Of a DNA stretch of 64,000 nucleotides, positions 49,662-60,890 are shown piece after piece. This DNA comes from Marinobacterium profundum (GTDB taxonomy: Bacteria; Pseudomonadota; Gammaproteobacteria; Pseudomonadales; Balneatricaceae), in contig NZ_BCNS01000018.1 of the NCBI RefSeq assembly GCF_001528745.1, positions 91,735-155,734 of the forward strand, in the 5' to 3' direction. The position numbers and the translations under genes were made by a program. The notes below the pieces were generated by a model, which made no database searches, was not told the origin of the DNA, and worked only from the letters and a program-made list of their open reading frames with translations. Within the stretch, counting starts at the first letter, position 1. Each line of letters starts with the position of its first letter.

Positions 49662-50194
49662 GGAATACTCCGGGAATAGTGAACGTCTGGATCCTATTAG
49701 TTATACACCCTGGCGGTGGATCGGGCCTGTCTGTGGGCAACTTTACGGCAGTGGACAACTCTGAGCTGAGACTGGCCTGGAATCTTATCCCCGAATCTTG
49801 TGTATAAAATTGTGCATAAGGTATGGGTACTCATCCAGGGCCGTGCAGAGCCGGCGTATTGCCTGATGCGTGCGTTTTTTGAGCGTTAAATAGTTAGTTT
49901 TTCAGCAACTTGCGTTGTGCATATGTGCAGAAAAAAAGGTCGGCTCAAGTTCCGCTGTCAAGCCAAATCGGAAATTTTTCCGATTTAGTATTTTAGCCTT
50001 ATCCACAGAATCTAGGGGTAGGTCTGTGCGTAACTTATGGGTAACTGGGCTGAGCGCTGTTACAGGGGGTGAACGTGGAGCTGGTTGTTTTTTGATCAAG
50101 GGTGCATGGCCGCTGCAAAGGCAGCGCGCAAGAAAGGGACAGGATATGGTATTCGATTAGGGGGACGTGCAGGGATAACGCGGGGTGGCCAAAA
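49662..50194. other. Gene-free AT-rich gap with a DnaA-box cluster
   Basis: No convincing gene lies in these 533 bp. Three exact DnaA boxes (TTATNCACA) are present: 49799-49807 and 49811-49819 (both on the minus strand, 12 bp apart) and 49999-50007 (plus). One-mismatch boxes lie at 49701-49709, 49916-49924 and 50025-50033. A perfect inverted repeat of 10 bp per arm (49965-49974 and 49977-49986) is embedded in AT-rich DNA. It may act as a DnaA-binding regulatory or titration site or as a replication origin. Confidence 0.5.
49965..49986. repeat. Perfect 22-bp palindrome
   Basis: AAATCGGAAA and TTTCCGATTT are separated by TT. It lies within the DnaA-box region and could be a regulator site or a hairpin. 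Confidence 0.6.
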
Positions 50195-51223
50195 TCAGCC
50201 GGTGGCATCCAGTGGCAGCGTGGTACCGGCCAGGTGTAGCAGAATCGAGGTGAGGGTGAGCCAGGGGTCGCCGGCGCGAGCGCCCTTGACCAGTCGGTCG
50301 ACCTCGGCGGCCTGCTGCAGCAGATTTTCCAGAGTGGTCGGGGACAGGCGTTTGGTGGTGTTGCGTACCAGCTGCTTGCGCTTGCCGAATAACCGCTGCT
50401 GCTGGCACAGACTGTCAAAGCCGGTTCCCTGTTGCAGGCCACGTTGTACTGCATGCAGGATGCGAATCTCTCGGGCCAGGGCCCAAAGCACTACGGCGGG
50501 TTCAGTGCCTTCCTGGCGCAATACCTGAATAATACGGGTGACACGCTGGGGCTGAGCGCCCAGAGCCGCATCCGTCAGGCCGAAGATATCGAAGCGCGAA
50601 CTGTCGGAGACGGCATCAATAACGTCATCCGCAGTCAGAGTCTTGTTGGGGAACAGTAGCTGCAGCTTGCTCATTTCCTGGCGCGCCGCCAGCAGATTGC
50701 CTTCCACCCGCTGACACAGAACTTCCACTGCGCTGTCGTCCAGGCGCATGTCCATCTGCACTGCACGACGGCGGATCCATTCCGGCAGCTGGGCAGGTTC
50801 AACGGGCCAGAGCTCAACGATCACGCCACTCTTGTCGACGGCCTTGAGCCAGGCGCTCTTTTTGGCACCGGCATCGAGCTTGTCGGCGGTGATCAGCAGT
50901 ACATTATCGGGCGCAGGGTTGACCAGATACTGCTGCAACATCTCGCTGGCGTTCTTGTTCAGCTTCTGGCTGCCAAGACGCAGTTCGATGATCTTGCGTT
51001 CGGCAAAAAGCGACAGGGCGCTAGCACACTCAAGCAGGTACTCCCACTTGAAGCTGCCATCAACGTGCAGGACTTCGCGTTCGGTAAAACCCTGGCTGAG
51101 GAACGTTTTGCGCAACAGGTCGCAGCTTTCCTCGGCCAGCAGAGGTTCATCACCGGTGACCAGATAGACCGGCGCCACAGCCTGTTTCAGGCGGGCACCG
51201 AGCTGTTCTGGTTTGAGTTTCAT
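50195..51223 (-). CDS. holA: DNA polymerase III subunit delta
   Basis: The delta subunit opens the beta clamp within the clamp loader. The 342-residue protein shows the family opening KLKPEQLGARL and VYLVTGDEPLL, and the later AREIRILHAVQRG segment. It overlaps lptE by 4 bp, in the usual leuS-lptE-holA order. Confidence 0.93.
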   Translation of the reverse strand: MKLKPEQLGARLKQAVAPVYLVTGDEPLLAEESCDLLRKTFLSQGFTEREVLHVDGSFKWEYLLECASALSLFAERKIIELRLGSQKLNKNASEMLQQYLVNPAPDNVLLITADKLDAGAKKSAWLKAVDKSGVIVELWPVEPAQLPEWIRRRAVQMDMRLDDSAVEVLCQRVEGNLLAARQEMSKLQLLFPNKTLTADDVIDAVSDSSRFDIFGLTDAALGAQPQRVTRIIQVLRQEGTEPAVVLWALAREIRILHAVQRGLQQGTGFDSLCQQQRLFGKRKQLVRNTTKRLSPTTLENLLQQAAEVDRLVKGARAGDPWLTLTSILLHLAGTTLPLDATG

Positions 51224-51705
51224 GGCTGACCGGCAGCGATATACAGACGCAGGATTTGGCGCGAAATATCCTGCTGCATTTCGCGGCGCAGCAGGGCTTG
51301 CTGGGCGTTTTTGGCGGTAATGGCATCGGCGTCGTAGGTATAGACCCGCTCGGTGCGTACCGCAGTTGGCGCTATCAGAAAGCGCTCGCCCTGGGTTATC
51401 TGAAAGCGCACTTCGGTGCGCAGTTCGTATTCGTCCACCTTGACGCTTTCATCCAGCGAGGCGACACGGCGGCCCTGTTTCTCTTCGAGAATTTCCAGGG
51501 TGTAGGGGGCAGCCACGACCAGCTCAATGCCGTTGCTGCGCAGGGTGCGGCTCAATTCGAGTCGCAGGTCGCTGCGCCCAGCTGGCATTTGTAGTGCCAG
51601 TTCGCGCAACTCCATCGGGACATCGGCGCTGCCGCGCAACTGAAAACCACAGCCGCTTAACAGCAGTGTTGCGATCAGCAGTATCAGCCTCAATTGCACA
51701 GTCAT
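51220..51705 (-). CDS. lptE: LPS-assembly lipoprotein LptE
   Basis: LptE plugs the LptD barrel and helps insert lipopolysaccharide in the outer membrane. The 161-residue lipoprotein has lipobox LLSGC (acylated C19) followed by GFQLRG, the family signature. It lies between leuS (15 bp) and holA (overlap). Confidence 0.93.
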   Translation of the reverse strand: MTVQLRLILLIATLLLSGCGFQLRGSADVPMELRELALQMPAGRSDLRLELSRTLRSNGIELVVAAPYTLEILEEKQGRRVASLDESVKVDEYELRTEVRFQITQGERFLIAPTAVRTERVYTYDADAITAKNAQQALLRREMQQDISRQILRLYIAAGQP

Positions 51706-51720
51706 TGCCTTCTCCCGTCC

Positions 51721-54770
<3,050 letters not shown>

Positions 54771-55316
54771 ATGACTGATGATCCCCGCAAGCAGGAACAG
54801 CAGCACGACAAGGCCACCACGGCCTATGATCGCATTCTCAAGCGGCTGCTGGCCGATCTTGAACGCGCCGAGATTCGTTCCTGGGATTATTTGCAGGAAC
54901 GCATAGAAGAAGCTGCCAAGCTGGAGTTGGCCGCCGAAGAAATGACCCGCGATGAGATGGATCTGCTCACGGCCTATCTCAAGCGTGACCTCAAGCGCCT
55001 GGGCTACTATGCCCATGAAACCGGTGCCGGTATCGCCGCCTGGTTGCATTTCGATCTGAATATCCTCGAACACCGTTTGGGTCAGCTGCTAATGGGCCTG
55101 GCGGATCGGACCCGCATTGATCAGGAAACGCTGCGTGAGCGCCTGTCCCATGGTGAAGATGATTACCTCAGTGGCGAAATTGCCACAGTGGGAACCCTGG
55201 CCTGCCTGAACTGTGGCGCTACTCAGGAATTGACTGAAACCTCCCGTATCGATGATTGCCAGACCTGCGGCAAGGGCTTCTTCAGACGTATATCCAAACC
55301 CTGGTCAGGGGCCTGA
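54771..55316 (+). CDS. ybeL: YbeL-like zinc-ribbon protein (DUF1451)
   Basis: This 181-residue protein has a long helical N-terminal half and a C-terminal zinc ribbon with two CxxC knuckles (LACLNCGATQ near residue 145 and DCQTCGKGF). It is the DUF1451 family, found near leuS in E. coli as ybeL; the function is unknown. The ATG at 54771 follows CAGGAG. The amidoligase gene starts 53 bp after it. Confidence 0.85.
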   Translation: MTDDPRKQEQQHDKATTAYDRILKRLLADLERAEIRSWDYLQERIEEAAKLELAAEEMTRDEMDLLTAYLKRDLKRLGYYAHETGAGIAAWLHFDLNILEHRLGQLLMGLADRTRIDQETLRERLSHGEDDYLSGEIATVGTLACLNCGATQELTETSRIDDCQTCGKGFFRRISKPWSGA

Positions 55317-55369
55317 GGCGCTGCGGTGTACTGGCATCTTCTGAGATCTGCAAAGGCGCAACTTCTTTG

Positions 55370-56341
55370 ATGAAACCTGCGCATAACTTCACCCAGGAGG
55401 GACAGGAGCGGCGCGTCGGTGTCGAAATTGAGCTGGCGGGTATCGAGCTGGACGATATCGCCCGCTGTATTCAGGCCTCCTTCGGTGGGCGGGTAGAGCG
55501 GGTTTCGGTGTGCGAACAGCGTGTAGCAGGTACCGAATTTGGCCGCTTCAGTCTGGAACTGGATCTGCGCTACCTCAAGCAGCTTGGCCGCGAACAGAGC
55601 CACGGTCACAGCAGTGAACTGGAGAGTCTGGTTACTGAGGCGCTGGCGGCGGTCGCCAGTAATCTGGTGCCCTTTGAAATCGTCTGCCCGCCCATTCCCT
55701 TTTCTCGCCTTGAGGTGCTTGAAACCCTGGTGCAATCATTGCGCGAGGCCGGCGCCCTGGGCACCCATGGGGCCGCCCGCTATGCCTTCGGGGTGCACTT
55801 CAATCCCGAATTGCCTGCGCTGGATAGTTGCACACTGGTGCGTTATCTAAAGGCGTATCTGTGTCTGCATGACTGGCTGGGTGCACGGGAGGAAACAGCA
55901 CTGGTACGGCGCCTGAGCCCCTTTATTCAGCCCTTTGCGCGGGAATACTGTGAGCAGGTATTGCAAAGCGACTACTGGCCAGATCAGGACGGCCTGATTC
56001 GTGACTATCTGGCCCTCAATCCGACCCGCAACCGGGCGCTCGACATGCTGCCGCTACTGGCCTGGCTGGATTCGGCGGCGGTGAAGGCGGCGGTGCCGGA
56101 TGAAAAGATCAATGCAAGACCCACGCTGCATTACCGTCTGCCCAATTCAGATATCGACAACCCCCAGTGGCGTCTGCTGGATGCCTGGCAGGACTGGCAA
56201 CAGGTGGAAATGCTGGTGCAGTCCCCTGCGAAGCTGGATGCGCTCTGTCGGCATTATCGGGTCCATTTGCAGGGGGCATTGCCGGACTGGATCGCACCCT
56301 GGTCTGAAAAGGTGGAACTGTGGCTGGCCGACCCCTCATAG
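55370..56341 (+). CDS. Glutamine-synthetase-fold amidoligase (Amidoligase_2 family)
   Basis: This 323-residue protein matches the amidoligase family (PF12224), predicted ATP-dependent ligases that join a carboxylate to an amine. The first two strands carry metal-ligand acids E19-x-E21 (GVEIELAG) and E63-x-D65 (LELDLRY). Later elements are FGVHFNPEL (about 140-148) and LNPTRNRALD (about 216-225) with basic residues suited to ATP/phosphate. Family annotation describes neighbourhoods with a class I glutamine-amidotransferase-like thiol peptidase in proteobacteria, and such a gene overlaps its 3' end here. The substrate is unknown. The ATG at 55370 is the family-like start. Confidence 0.78.
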   Translation: MKPAHNFTQEGQERRVGVEIELAGIELDDIARCIQASFGGRVERVSVCEQRVAGTEFGRFSLELDLRYLKQLGREQSHGHSSELESLVTEALAAVASNLVPFEIVCPPIPFSRLEVLETLVQSLREAGALGTHGAARYAFGVHFNPELPALDSCTLVRYLKAYLCLHDWLGAREETALVRRLSPFIQPFAREYCEQVLQSDYWPDQDGLIRDYLALNPTRNRALDMLPLLAWLDSAAVKAAVPDEKINARPTLHYRLPNSDIDNPQWRLLDAWQDWQQVEMLVQSPAKLDALCRHYRVHLQGALPDWIAPWSEKVELWLADPS

Positions 56342-57018
56342 GCGTAACGGGCCCCGATGGCGGACTCGTCTTCGCCTGGTGGGCTAGCTGTCTGGCAATC
56401 TGGCTGGCCGGTGGGCGAGCGCTGCGACTGACGCCCACCCGTTATCAACGGCACAGTCACGATCCTCTGCAGGGCCTGATTATCGGTGGCGGAGATGATA
56501 TAGACCCAAGCCTTTACGACGGCCATGACAATGGCCGGGCGCCTATAGACCCCGAGCGGGATCGCTTTGAAATCGAAATGATTGAGCATGCCTTGCATAC
56601 TCGTCTGCCGTTGCTGGGTATCTGTCGCGGCGCCCAGCTGATCAATGTAGTGCTGGGGGGATCGTTGCACGGCGATATTCGCGGCCTGCGTCGCCAGACC
56701 TCCAATTTTCGCACCCCCTTGCCACGCAAGACGGCACAGAGTGCGCATTCAGGCGTGCTGCGCAGGGTCCTGGGGCGAGAGCGCTGGGCCATCAACAGCC
56801 TGCATCATCAGGCCATCGATCGGCTGGGGCAGGGGCTGGTGGTCGCCGCGCGGGATCTGGATAACTTTGTGCAGGCGGTGGAGTGCGATCAGGGTCGGCT
56901 GATTCTGGGGGTGCAGTGGCATCCCGAATATCTGTCTTACCTTGGGGTGCAGCGTCGGCTGTTTCGCTATCTGATAGACTGTGCGCGACAGAGCAAGCCC
57001 GAATCCCTTGACGACTGA
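56320..57018 (+). CDS. Class I glutamine-amidotransferase-like peptidase (peptidase C26)
   Basis: This 232-residue protein resembles gamma-glutamyl-GABA hydrolase PuuD. It shows the IGGGDDIDPSLY substrate loop, nucleophile C102 in GICRGAQ, and H201 and E203 in GVQWHPEY. It hydrolyses or transfers gamma-glutamyl amides in the family. It starts at GTG 56320 with AAGGTGG upstream, overlapping the amidoligase by 22 bp, so the two are translationally linked. It could undo or edit the ligase product. Confidence 0.82.
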   Translation: MAGRPLIGVTGPDGGLVFAWWASCLAIWLAGGRALRLTPTRYQRHSHDPLQGLIIGGGDDIDPSLYDGHDNGRAPIDPERDRFEIEMIEHALHTRLPLLGICRGAQLINVVLGGSLHGDIRGLRRQTSNFRTPLPRKTAQSAHSGVLRRVLGRERWAINSLHHQAIDRLGQGLVVAARDLDNFVQAVECDQGRLILGVQWHPEYLSYLGVQRRLFRYLIDCARQSKPESLDD

Positions 57019-57020
57019 CC

Positions 57021-57452
57021 ATGACTGAATATTTTTTGCTGTTTGGTGGCGCTTTCGCGGCCGCCACCATTCTGCCGTTTTACTCTGAAGTTTATCTGGC
57101 AATTCTGCTGTCCGAACAGCCCGCCAACTGGGCCTTATTGTGGCTGGTGGCTACTGCTGGCAATACCCTTGGCGCGGTACTCAACTGGTGGCTGGGGCAG
57201 TACATGCTGCATTATCGGGAGCGGCGCTGGTTTCCCATCAAGGCGCGGGAGCTGGAGCGGGCGCAAAGCTGGTTTCAGCGCTTTGGTGTCTGGAGTCTTT
57301 TGTTTGCCTGGCTGCCGATCGGTGGTGATGCCCTGACTTTTATTGGTGGCATCATGCGAGTGAAACTGGCTCATTTCGTAGTGCTGGTGGGCATCGGCAA
57401 GGGGTTGCGGTACCTGGTGGTGATCCTGTTTGCCGATGCCTTGCTGTTCTGA
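57021..57452 (+). CDS. YqaA-family small membrane protein
   Basis: This 143-residue protein has about four membrane helices and the SNARE-associated/YqaA (DedA-related) features ILPFYSEVYLAIL, TAGNTLGAVLNWWLG and LPIGGDALTFIGG. YqaA proteins may be lipid or small-molecule transporters; the function is unproven. It lies 2 bp after the peptidase gene, so it is part of the same operon. Confidence 0.8.
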   Translation: MTEYFLLFGGAFAAATILPFYSEVYLAILLSEQPANWALLWLVATAGNTLGAVLNWWLGQYMLHYRERRWFPIKARELERAQSWFQRFGVWSLLFAWLPIGGDALTFIGGIMRVKLAHFVVLVGIGKGLRYLVVILFADALLF

Positions 57453-57466
57453 AGTGACCTAAAGGC

Positions 57467-57580
57467 TTAGTTGCTGTCCAGTACATCCTCAGCCCAGCTC
57501 AGTGCCGCCATCATGGACGGAAAGCCCAGGGTGCTGGTGAGCAGTACAGTGGACAATGGAGCGCCGGATTTCATCGGTTC
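57467..57580 (-). pseudogene. Decayed duplicate of the CMD-family gene 3' end
   Basis: Read on the minus strand this encodes TSTLGFPSMMAALSWAEDVLDSN and stop, closely matching the C-terminus of the adjacent gene (TSTLGFPAMMAALSWVEDIIDDG and stop). The two copies lie about 152 bp apart and a 7-bp length change breaks the frame further in. No start or core remains, so this is a remnant. Confidence 0.75.
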
Positions 57581-57618
57581 CCGCATCCTGTTTGCGTGCT
57601 GCGCCAACGGTCGGGCGT

Positions 57619-57939
57619 TTAGCCATCATCGATAATGTCTTCCACCCAGCTCAGTGCAGCCATCATGGCGGGAAACCCCAGGGTACTGGTCAGCAACAAT
57701 AGGGCGTGGCGGATTTCATCTGCACTGGCACCGGCGTCCAGTGCGCGACGGCAGTGGCTGTGTACGGCGCCTTCGGAGCGGATGCTGGCGGCGGCGGCGA
57801 GCTGAATCAGCTGCGCGCTTTTTTCATCCAGCGGACCTTCTTCGCGCACTGCCTTGCCCAGGTTATCCAGTGCGCCGGCCAGCTTTTTGTAGCGGCTGCG
57901 AAACTGGACATAGTTTTTCGGAAGCTTCGACTCGGCCAT
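57619..57939 (-). CDS. Carboxymuconolactone-decarboxylase (AhpD-like) family protein
   Basis: This 106-residue all-helical protein has the CMD fold but lacks the paired AhpD cysteines: the site reads H60-S-H-C63 instead of CxxC, so alkyl-hydroperoxidase activity is doubtful. Start at the ATG at 57939 with AGGAG upstream; the frame extends to 58020 but overlaps the end of lnt. A decayed copy of its 3' end lies just downstream. Confidence 0.78.
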   Translation of the reverse strand: MAESKLPKNYVQFRSRYKKLAGALDNLGKAVREEGPLDEKSAQLIQLAAAASIRSEGAVHSHCRRALDAGASADEIRHALLLLTSTLGFPAMMAALSWVEDIIDDG

Positions 57940-58016
57940 GACGGCTTCTCCTGATTGATCCTGTGTATCAGCATACGCCTTGCAGCATAGCAGTGGGGCC
58001 AAGGCTGGGCGCGGAT

Positions 58017-59564
58017 TCATCGGGCGCTACGGGAATGCCCTCTGGGTTTCGGGGCTGGTGCACGGAGGCGGGATATCAGTGCCAGACTGCAAAAGAGTGC
58101 CGCGATTAACAGCGCAGGCCAGACGCCGCTGCGCTGATAGGGTGTCAGTCCGCGCATACCCTGCACATCATCGACCAGTACGGCGCTCTGGTAACGCGGC
58201 GCCTGGGCGCGTATCTGACCCTGGCTGTCCACCAGTGCACTGATACCATTGTTGGTGGCCCGGATCAGCCAGCGACCGTTTTCCAGCGCCCGCATGCGAG
58301 CAATCTGCAAATGCTGATCGGGCGCTATGGAACGGCCGAACCAGGTGTCGTTGGATACGGTCAGCAGCAGGTCTGAGTTCAGGCTGGAGCGGCGTACCAG
58401 CTCCGGGTAGGCAATTTCGTAGCAGATGGCCGCGGCGATGCGGTGCGACTCAAGCGGCAGCGGCTGTTGTTCGCTTTGGGGCAGGCTAAAGGCCGACATT
58501 GGCAGGTTGAAAAAGTCGATCAGGCCACGCAGCCAGGATTCCAGCGGCACGTACTCGCCAAATGGCACCAGCCGCTGCTTGTGATAAACCGCAGGCTCGG
58601 GCGTCAGAATCGCCAGGCTGTTGTGATAGATGCTGCGGGCGGGGTCGGTGCTGTCCTGCACTACCGAGGGCAGCCCCGAGATAAATCCGGTGCCGCTGCG
58701 TGCCAGCGCTGCTACAAAGGGGCTGAGCTGACGTTCGGCCTGGTGAAGGGTCGAGGGAATGGCGGTTTCAGGCCAGATCAGCAGATCAACCGGGCCCGCC
58801 TGCAGGCTTAGCTGCTGATAACGGCTGATGATGTCGAACAGGCGGCCCGATTCCCATTTCATCTGTTGCGGAATATTGCCCTGCACCAGTGCGACCTTGA
58901 GCGGCGCGCCTGAGGATTGCGTCCAGCTTAGCGGCAGCAGGGCGATGCCGGCTAGCGGCAGGCTGAGCAGGGTTGCGGTCAACAGCCGGTTCCGGGTTGT
59001 GCGCGCCAGCAACAGTTGCACCAGGCCTGTACCCAGCAGTACGGCAATCAGGCTCAGTGCCCAGACGCCGCCCACCGGTGCCCAGAGCGCCAGAGGTGTG
59101 TCGATCAGCGGATAGCCCAGATAGAGCCAGGGAAATCCGGTCAGCAGCCAGCTGCGCACCCATTCCCAGATCAGCCAAAGACCGACAAAACCGAGCCACT
59201 GACCACCGCCACGGCCAAACAGGCGGCCGTACATCCAGCCCTGGGCGGCACCCAGCAAGGCCAGCGCGGCGACAAAGGCGGCGGTAAGCAGCCCTGCCAG
59301 CAAGGCCGAAGCGTTGCCGTAGCTATGGATGCTGACGTAGACCCAGGAAATGCCGACGCCATAAAATCCCAGACCAAACAGCCAGCCTAACCAGGCCGCA
59401 CGGCGGGGGGACTGATCCCGCAGGCACAGCCACAGCAGTGCCGGAGCAAAGAGCGCCAGTGGCCAGAGGTCAAAGGGGGCAAAAGCCAGTGGCGTCAGGC
59501 CACCGGCGAGGGCGGCTGCCAGCGCTCTAAGCCAGAGCGGGGCAGCACGATCCATCGCAAACAT
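58017..59564 (-). CDS. lnt: Apolipoprotein N-acyltransferase
   Basis: Lnt adds the third acyl chain to lipoproteins in the inner membrane. The 515-residue protein has about seven membrane helices and a nitrilase domain with the E-K-C triad (WPETAIPS, VYHKQRLVPFGEY, AICYEIAYPE). It follows corC by 15 bp, the conserved order. Confidence 0.94.
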   Translation of the reverse strand: MFAMDRAAPLWLRALAAALAGGLTPLAFAPFDLWPLALFAPALLWLCLRDQSPRRAAWLGWLFGLGFYGVGISWVYVSIHSYGNASALLAGLLTAAFVAALALLGAAQGWMYGRLFGRGGGQWLGFVGLWLIWEWVRSWLLTGFPWLYLGYPLIDTPLALWAPVGGVWALSLIAVLLGTGLVQLLLARTTRNRLLTATLLSLPLAGIALLPLSWTQSSGAPLKVALVQGNIPQQMKWESGRLFDIISRYQQLSLQAGPVDLLIWPETAIPSTLHQAERQLSPFVAALARSGTGFISGLPSVVQDSTDPARSIYHNSLAILTPEPAVYHKQRLVPFGEYVPLESWLRGLIDFFNLPMSAFSLPQSEQQPLPLESHRIAAAICYEIAYPELVRRSSLNSDLLLTVSNDTWFGRSIAPDQHLQIARMRALENGRWLIRATNNGISALVDSQGQIRAQAPRYQSAVLVDDVQGMRGLTPYQRSGVWPALLIAALFCSLALISRLRAPAPKPRGHSRSAR

Positions 59565-59579
59565 AGGGGGTATCCGGGA

Positions 59580-60422
59580 TTAACGGGACTGGCGGCTGAC
59601 CTGCAGCAGGCGAATGCGGCGGTTGTCGGCGGACAGCACCTTGACGGTGAATTCGTCCAGCTCAACGGTCTCGTCCTTGCGCGGCAGATGACCGAAACGC
59701 TGGGTGACAAGACCGCCAATGGTGTCGAAGTTATCGTCGGGCAGGCCAACATCGAAATACTCGTTAAAGTCCTCGATAGGGGTCAGTGCCTTGATGATAT
59801 AGCCATTGTCGTCGAATGGGCGGATATTGCCGTCATCGTCGTCAATATCAGTTTCATCCTCGATTTCGCCGACGATCTGTTCCAGCACATCCTCGATGGT
59901 GATCAGGCCGGCGATGCCGCCGTACTCATCGACCACCACTGCCATATGGTTGCGCGTGGCGCGAAACTCCTGCAGCAGGGTGTTGAGGCGCTTGGATTCG
60001 GGAATGACGGTCACCGGACGCAGGGCGTTACGGATATCGAAATTGTCATTGTTATCTTCCAGAATCAGCGGCAGCAGTTCCTTGGCCAGCAAAATACCCA
60101 GTACTTCGTCAGGGCTTTCGCCGATCACCGGAAAGCGGCTGTGAGCGCTGGAAATGATTAGCGGCAGAAAGTCGCGTGGCGACTGTTCTACCTGCACCAC
60201 CACCATCTGCGAGCGCGGGACCATGACGTCTCGCACCTGCATTTCGGCTACCTGCATGGCGCCCTCGATGATACCGAGGGCTTCTAGGCTGAGGACATTG
60301 TCCTCAACGGATTCGCGCAGCAGGTAGAGCAAGTCTTCCTGGGTGCGAGGTTCGTCGGCAAAGGCCTGGGCAAGGCGGCCAAACCAACTTCGGGGTTGGC
60401 CCCCCGATCGGTCAACGCTCAT
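59580..60422 (-). CDS. corC: Magnesium/cobalt efflux-associated protein CorC
   Basis: This 280-residue soluble protein has a CBS pair (about 70-190) and a CorC_HlyC domain (about 200-280). E. coli CorC helps CorA-linked magnesium/cobalt efflux. It lies between ybeY and lnt, its usual place. Confidence 0.92.
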   Translation of the reverse strand: MSVDRSGGQPRSWFGRLAQAFADEPRTQEDLLYLLRESVEDNVLSLEALGIIEGAMQVAEMQVRDVMVPRSQMVVVQVEQSPRDFLPLIISSAHSRFPVIGESPDEVLGILLAKELLPLILEDNNDNFDIRNALRPVTVIPESKRLNTLLQEFRATRNHMAVVVDEYGGIAGLITIEDVLEQIVGEIEDETDIDDDDGNIRPFDDNGYIIKALTPIEDFNEYFDVGLPDDNFDTIGGLVTQRFGHLPRKDETVELDEFTVKVLSADNRRIRLLQVSRQSR

Positions 60423-60434
60423 GGTGTTCCTCGA

Positions 60435-60890
60435 TTAGCGTTCCTGGTAAGGATCCGGGATGGACAGGTCGGCAAGCAATTGCTGTTCCAGTGATTCCAT
60501 CTCTTCGGCGTCCTCGTCCTTTATATGATCGTAACCCAGCAGATGCAAGGTTCCGTGAATAACCAGATGCGCCCAGTGATCGAGCAGCGGTTTTTGCTGC
60601 TCAGCAGCTTCCAGTGCGACGACGTCGGCACAGATGACCAGATCGCCGAGCAGATCGAGCTCGATACCCTCAGGTACTTCGAAGGGGAAAGACAGTACGT
60701 TGGTGGGTTTGTCCTTGCCGCGGTACTGCAGGTTCAGTGCCTGGCTCTCGCTGTTATCAACTACGCGAATGCAGAGTTCGCCGCCGTCGAAGCGGCCCTT
60801 AAGGGCTGCCTCGACCCAGATCTGGAACTGTGCGTCCCCAGGGATATCGCTAGCTTCGCTGGCCCGTTGAACTTCCACGCTGGGCTTCAA
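60435..60890 (-). CDS. ybeY: Endoribonuclease YbeY
   Basis: YbeY is a metal-dependent RNase for 16S rRNA 3' maturation and ribosome quality control. The 151-residue protein has the zinc signature [11 protein letters not shown] (H112, H116, H122). It overlaps the ybeZ stop by 4 bp. Confidence 0.95.
   Translation of the reverse strand: MKPSVEVQRASEASDIPGDAQFQIWVEAALKGRFDGGELCIRVVDNSESQALNLQYRGKDKPTNVLSFPFEVPEGIELDLLGDLVICADVVALEAAEQQKPLLDHWAHLVIHGTLHLLGYDHIKDEDAEEMESLEQQLLADLSIPDPYQER

Noticed and set aside
49662..50194. Naming the DnaA-box gap as oriC
   Set aside because: dnaA, rpmH and mnmG are not in the window and strand layout shows no switch there; evidence supports only a DnaA-box cluster.
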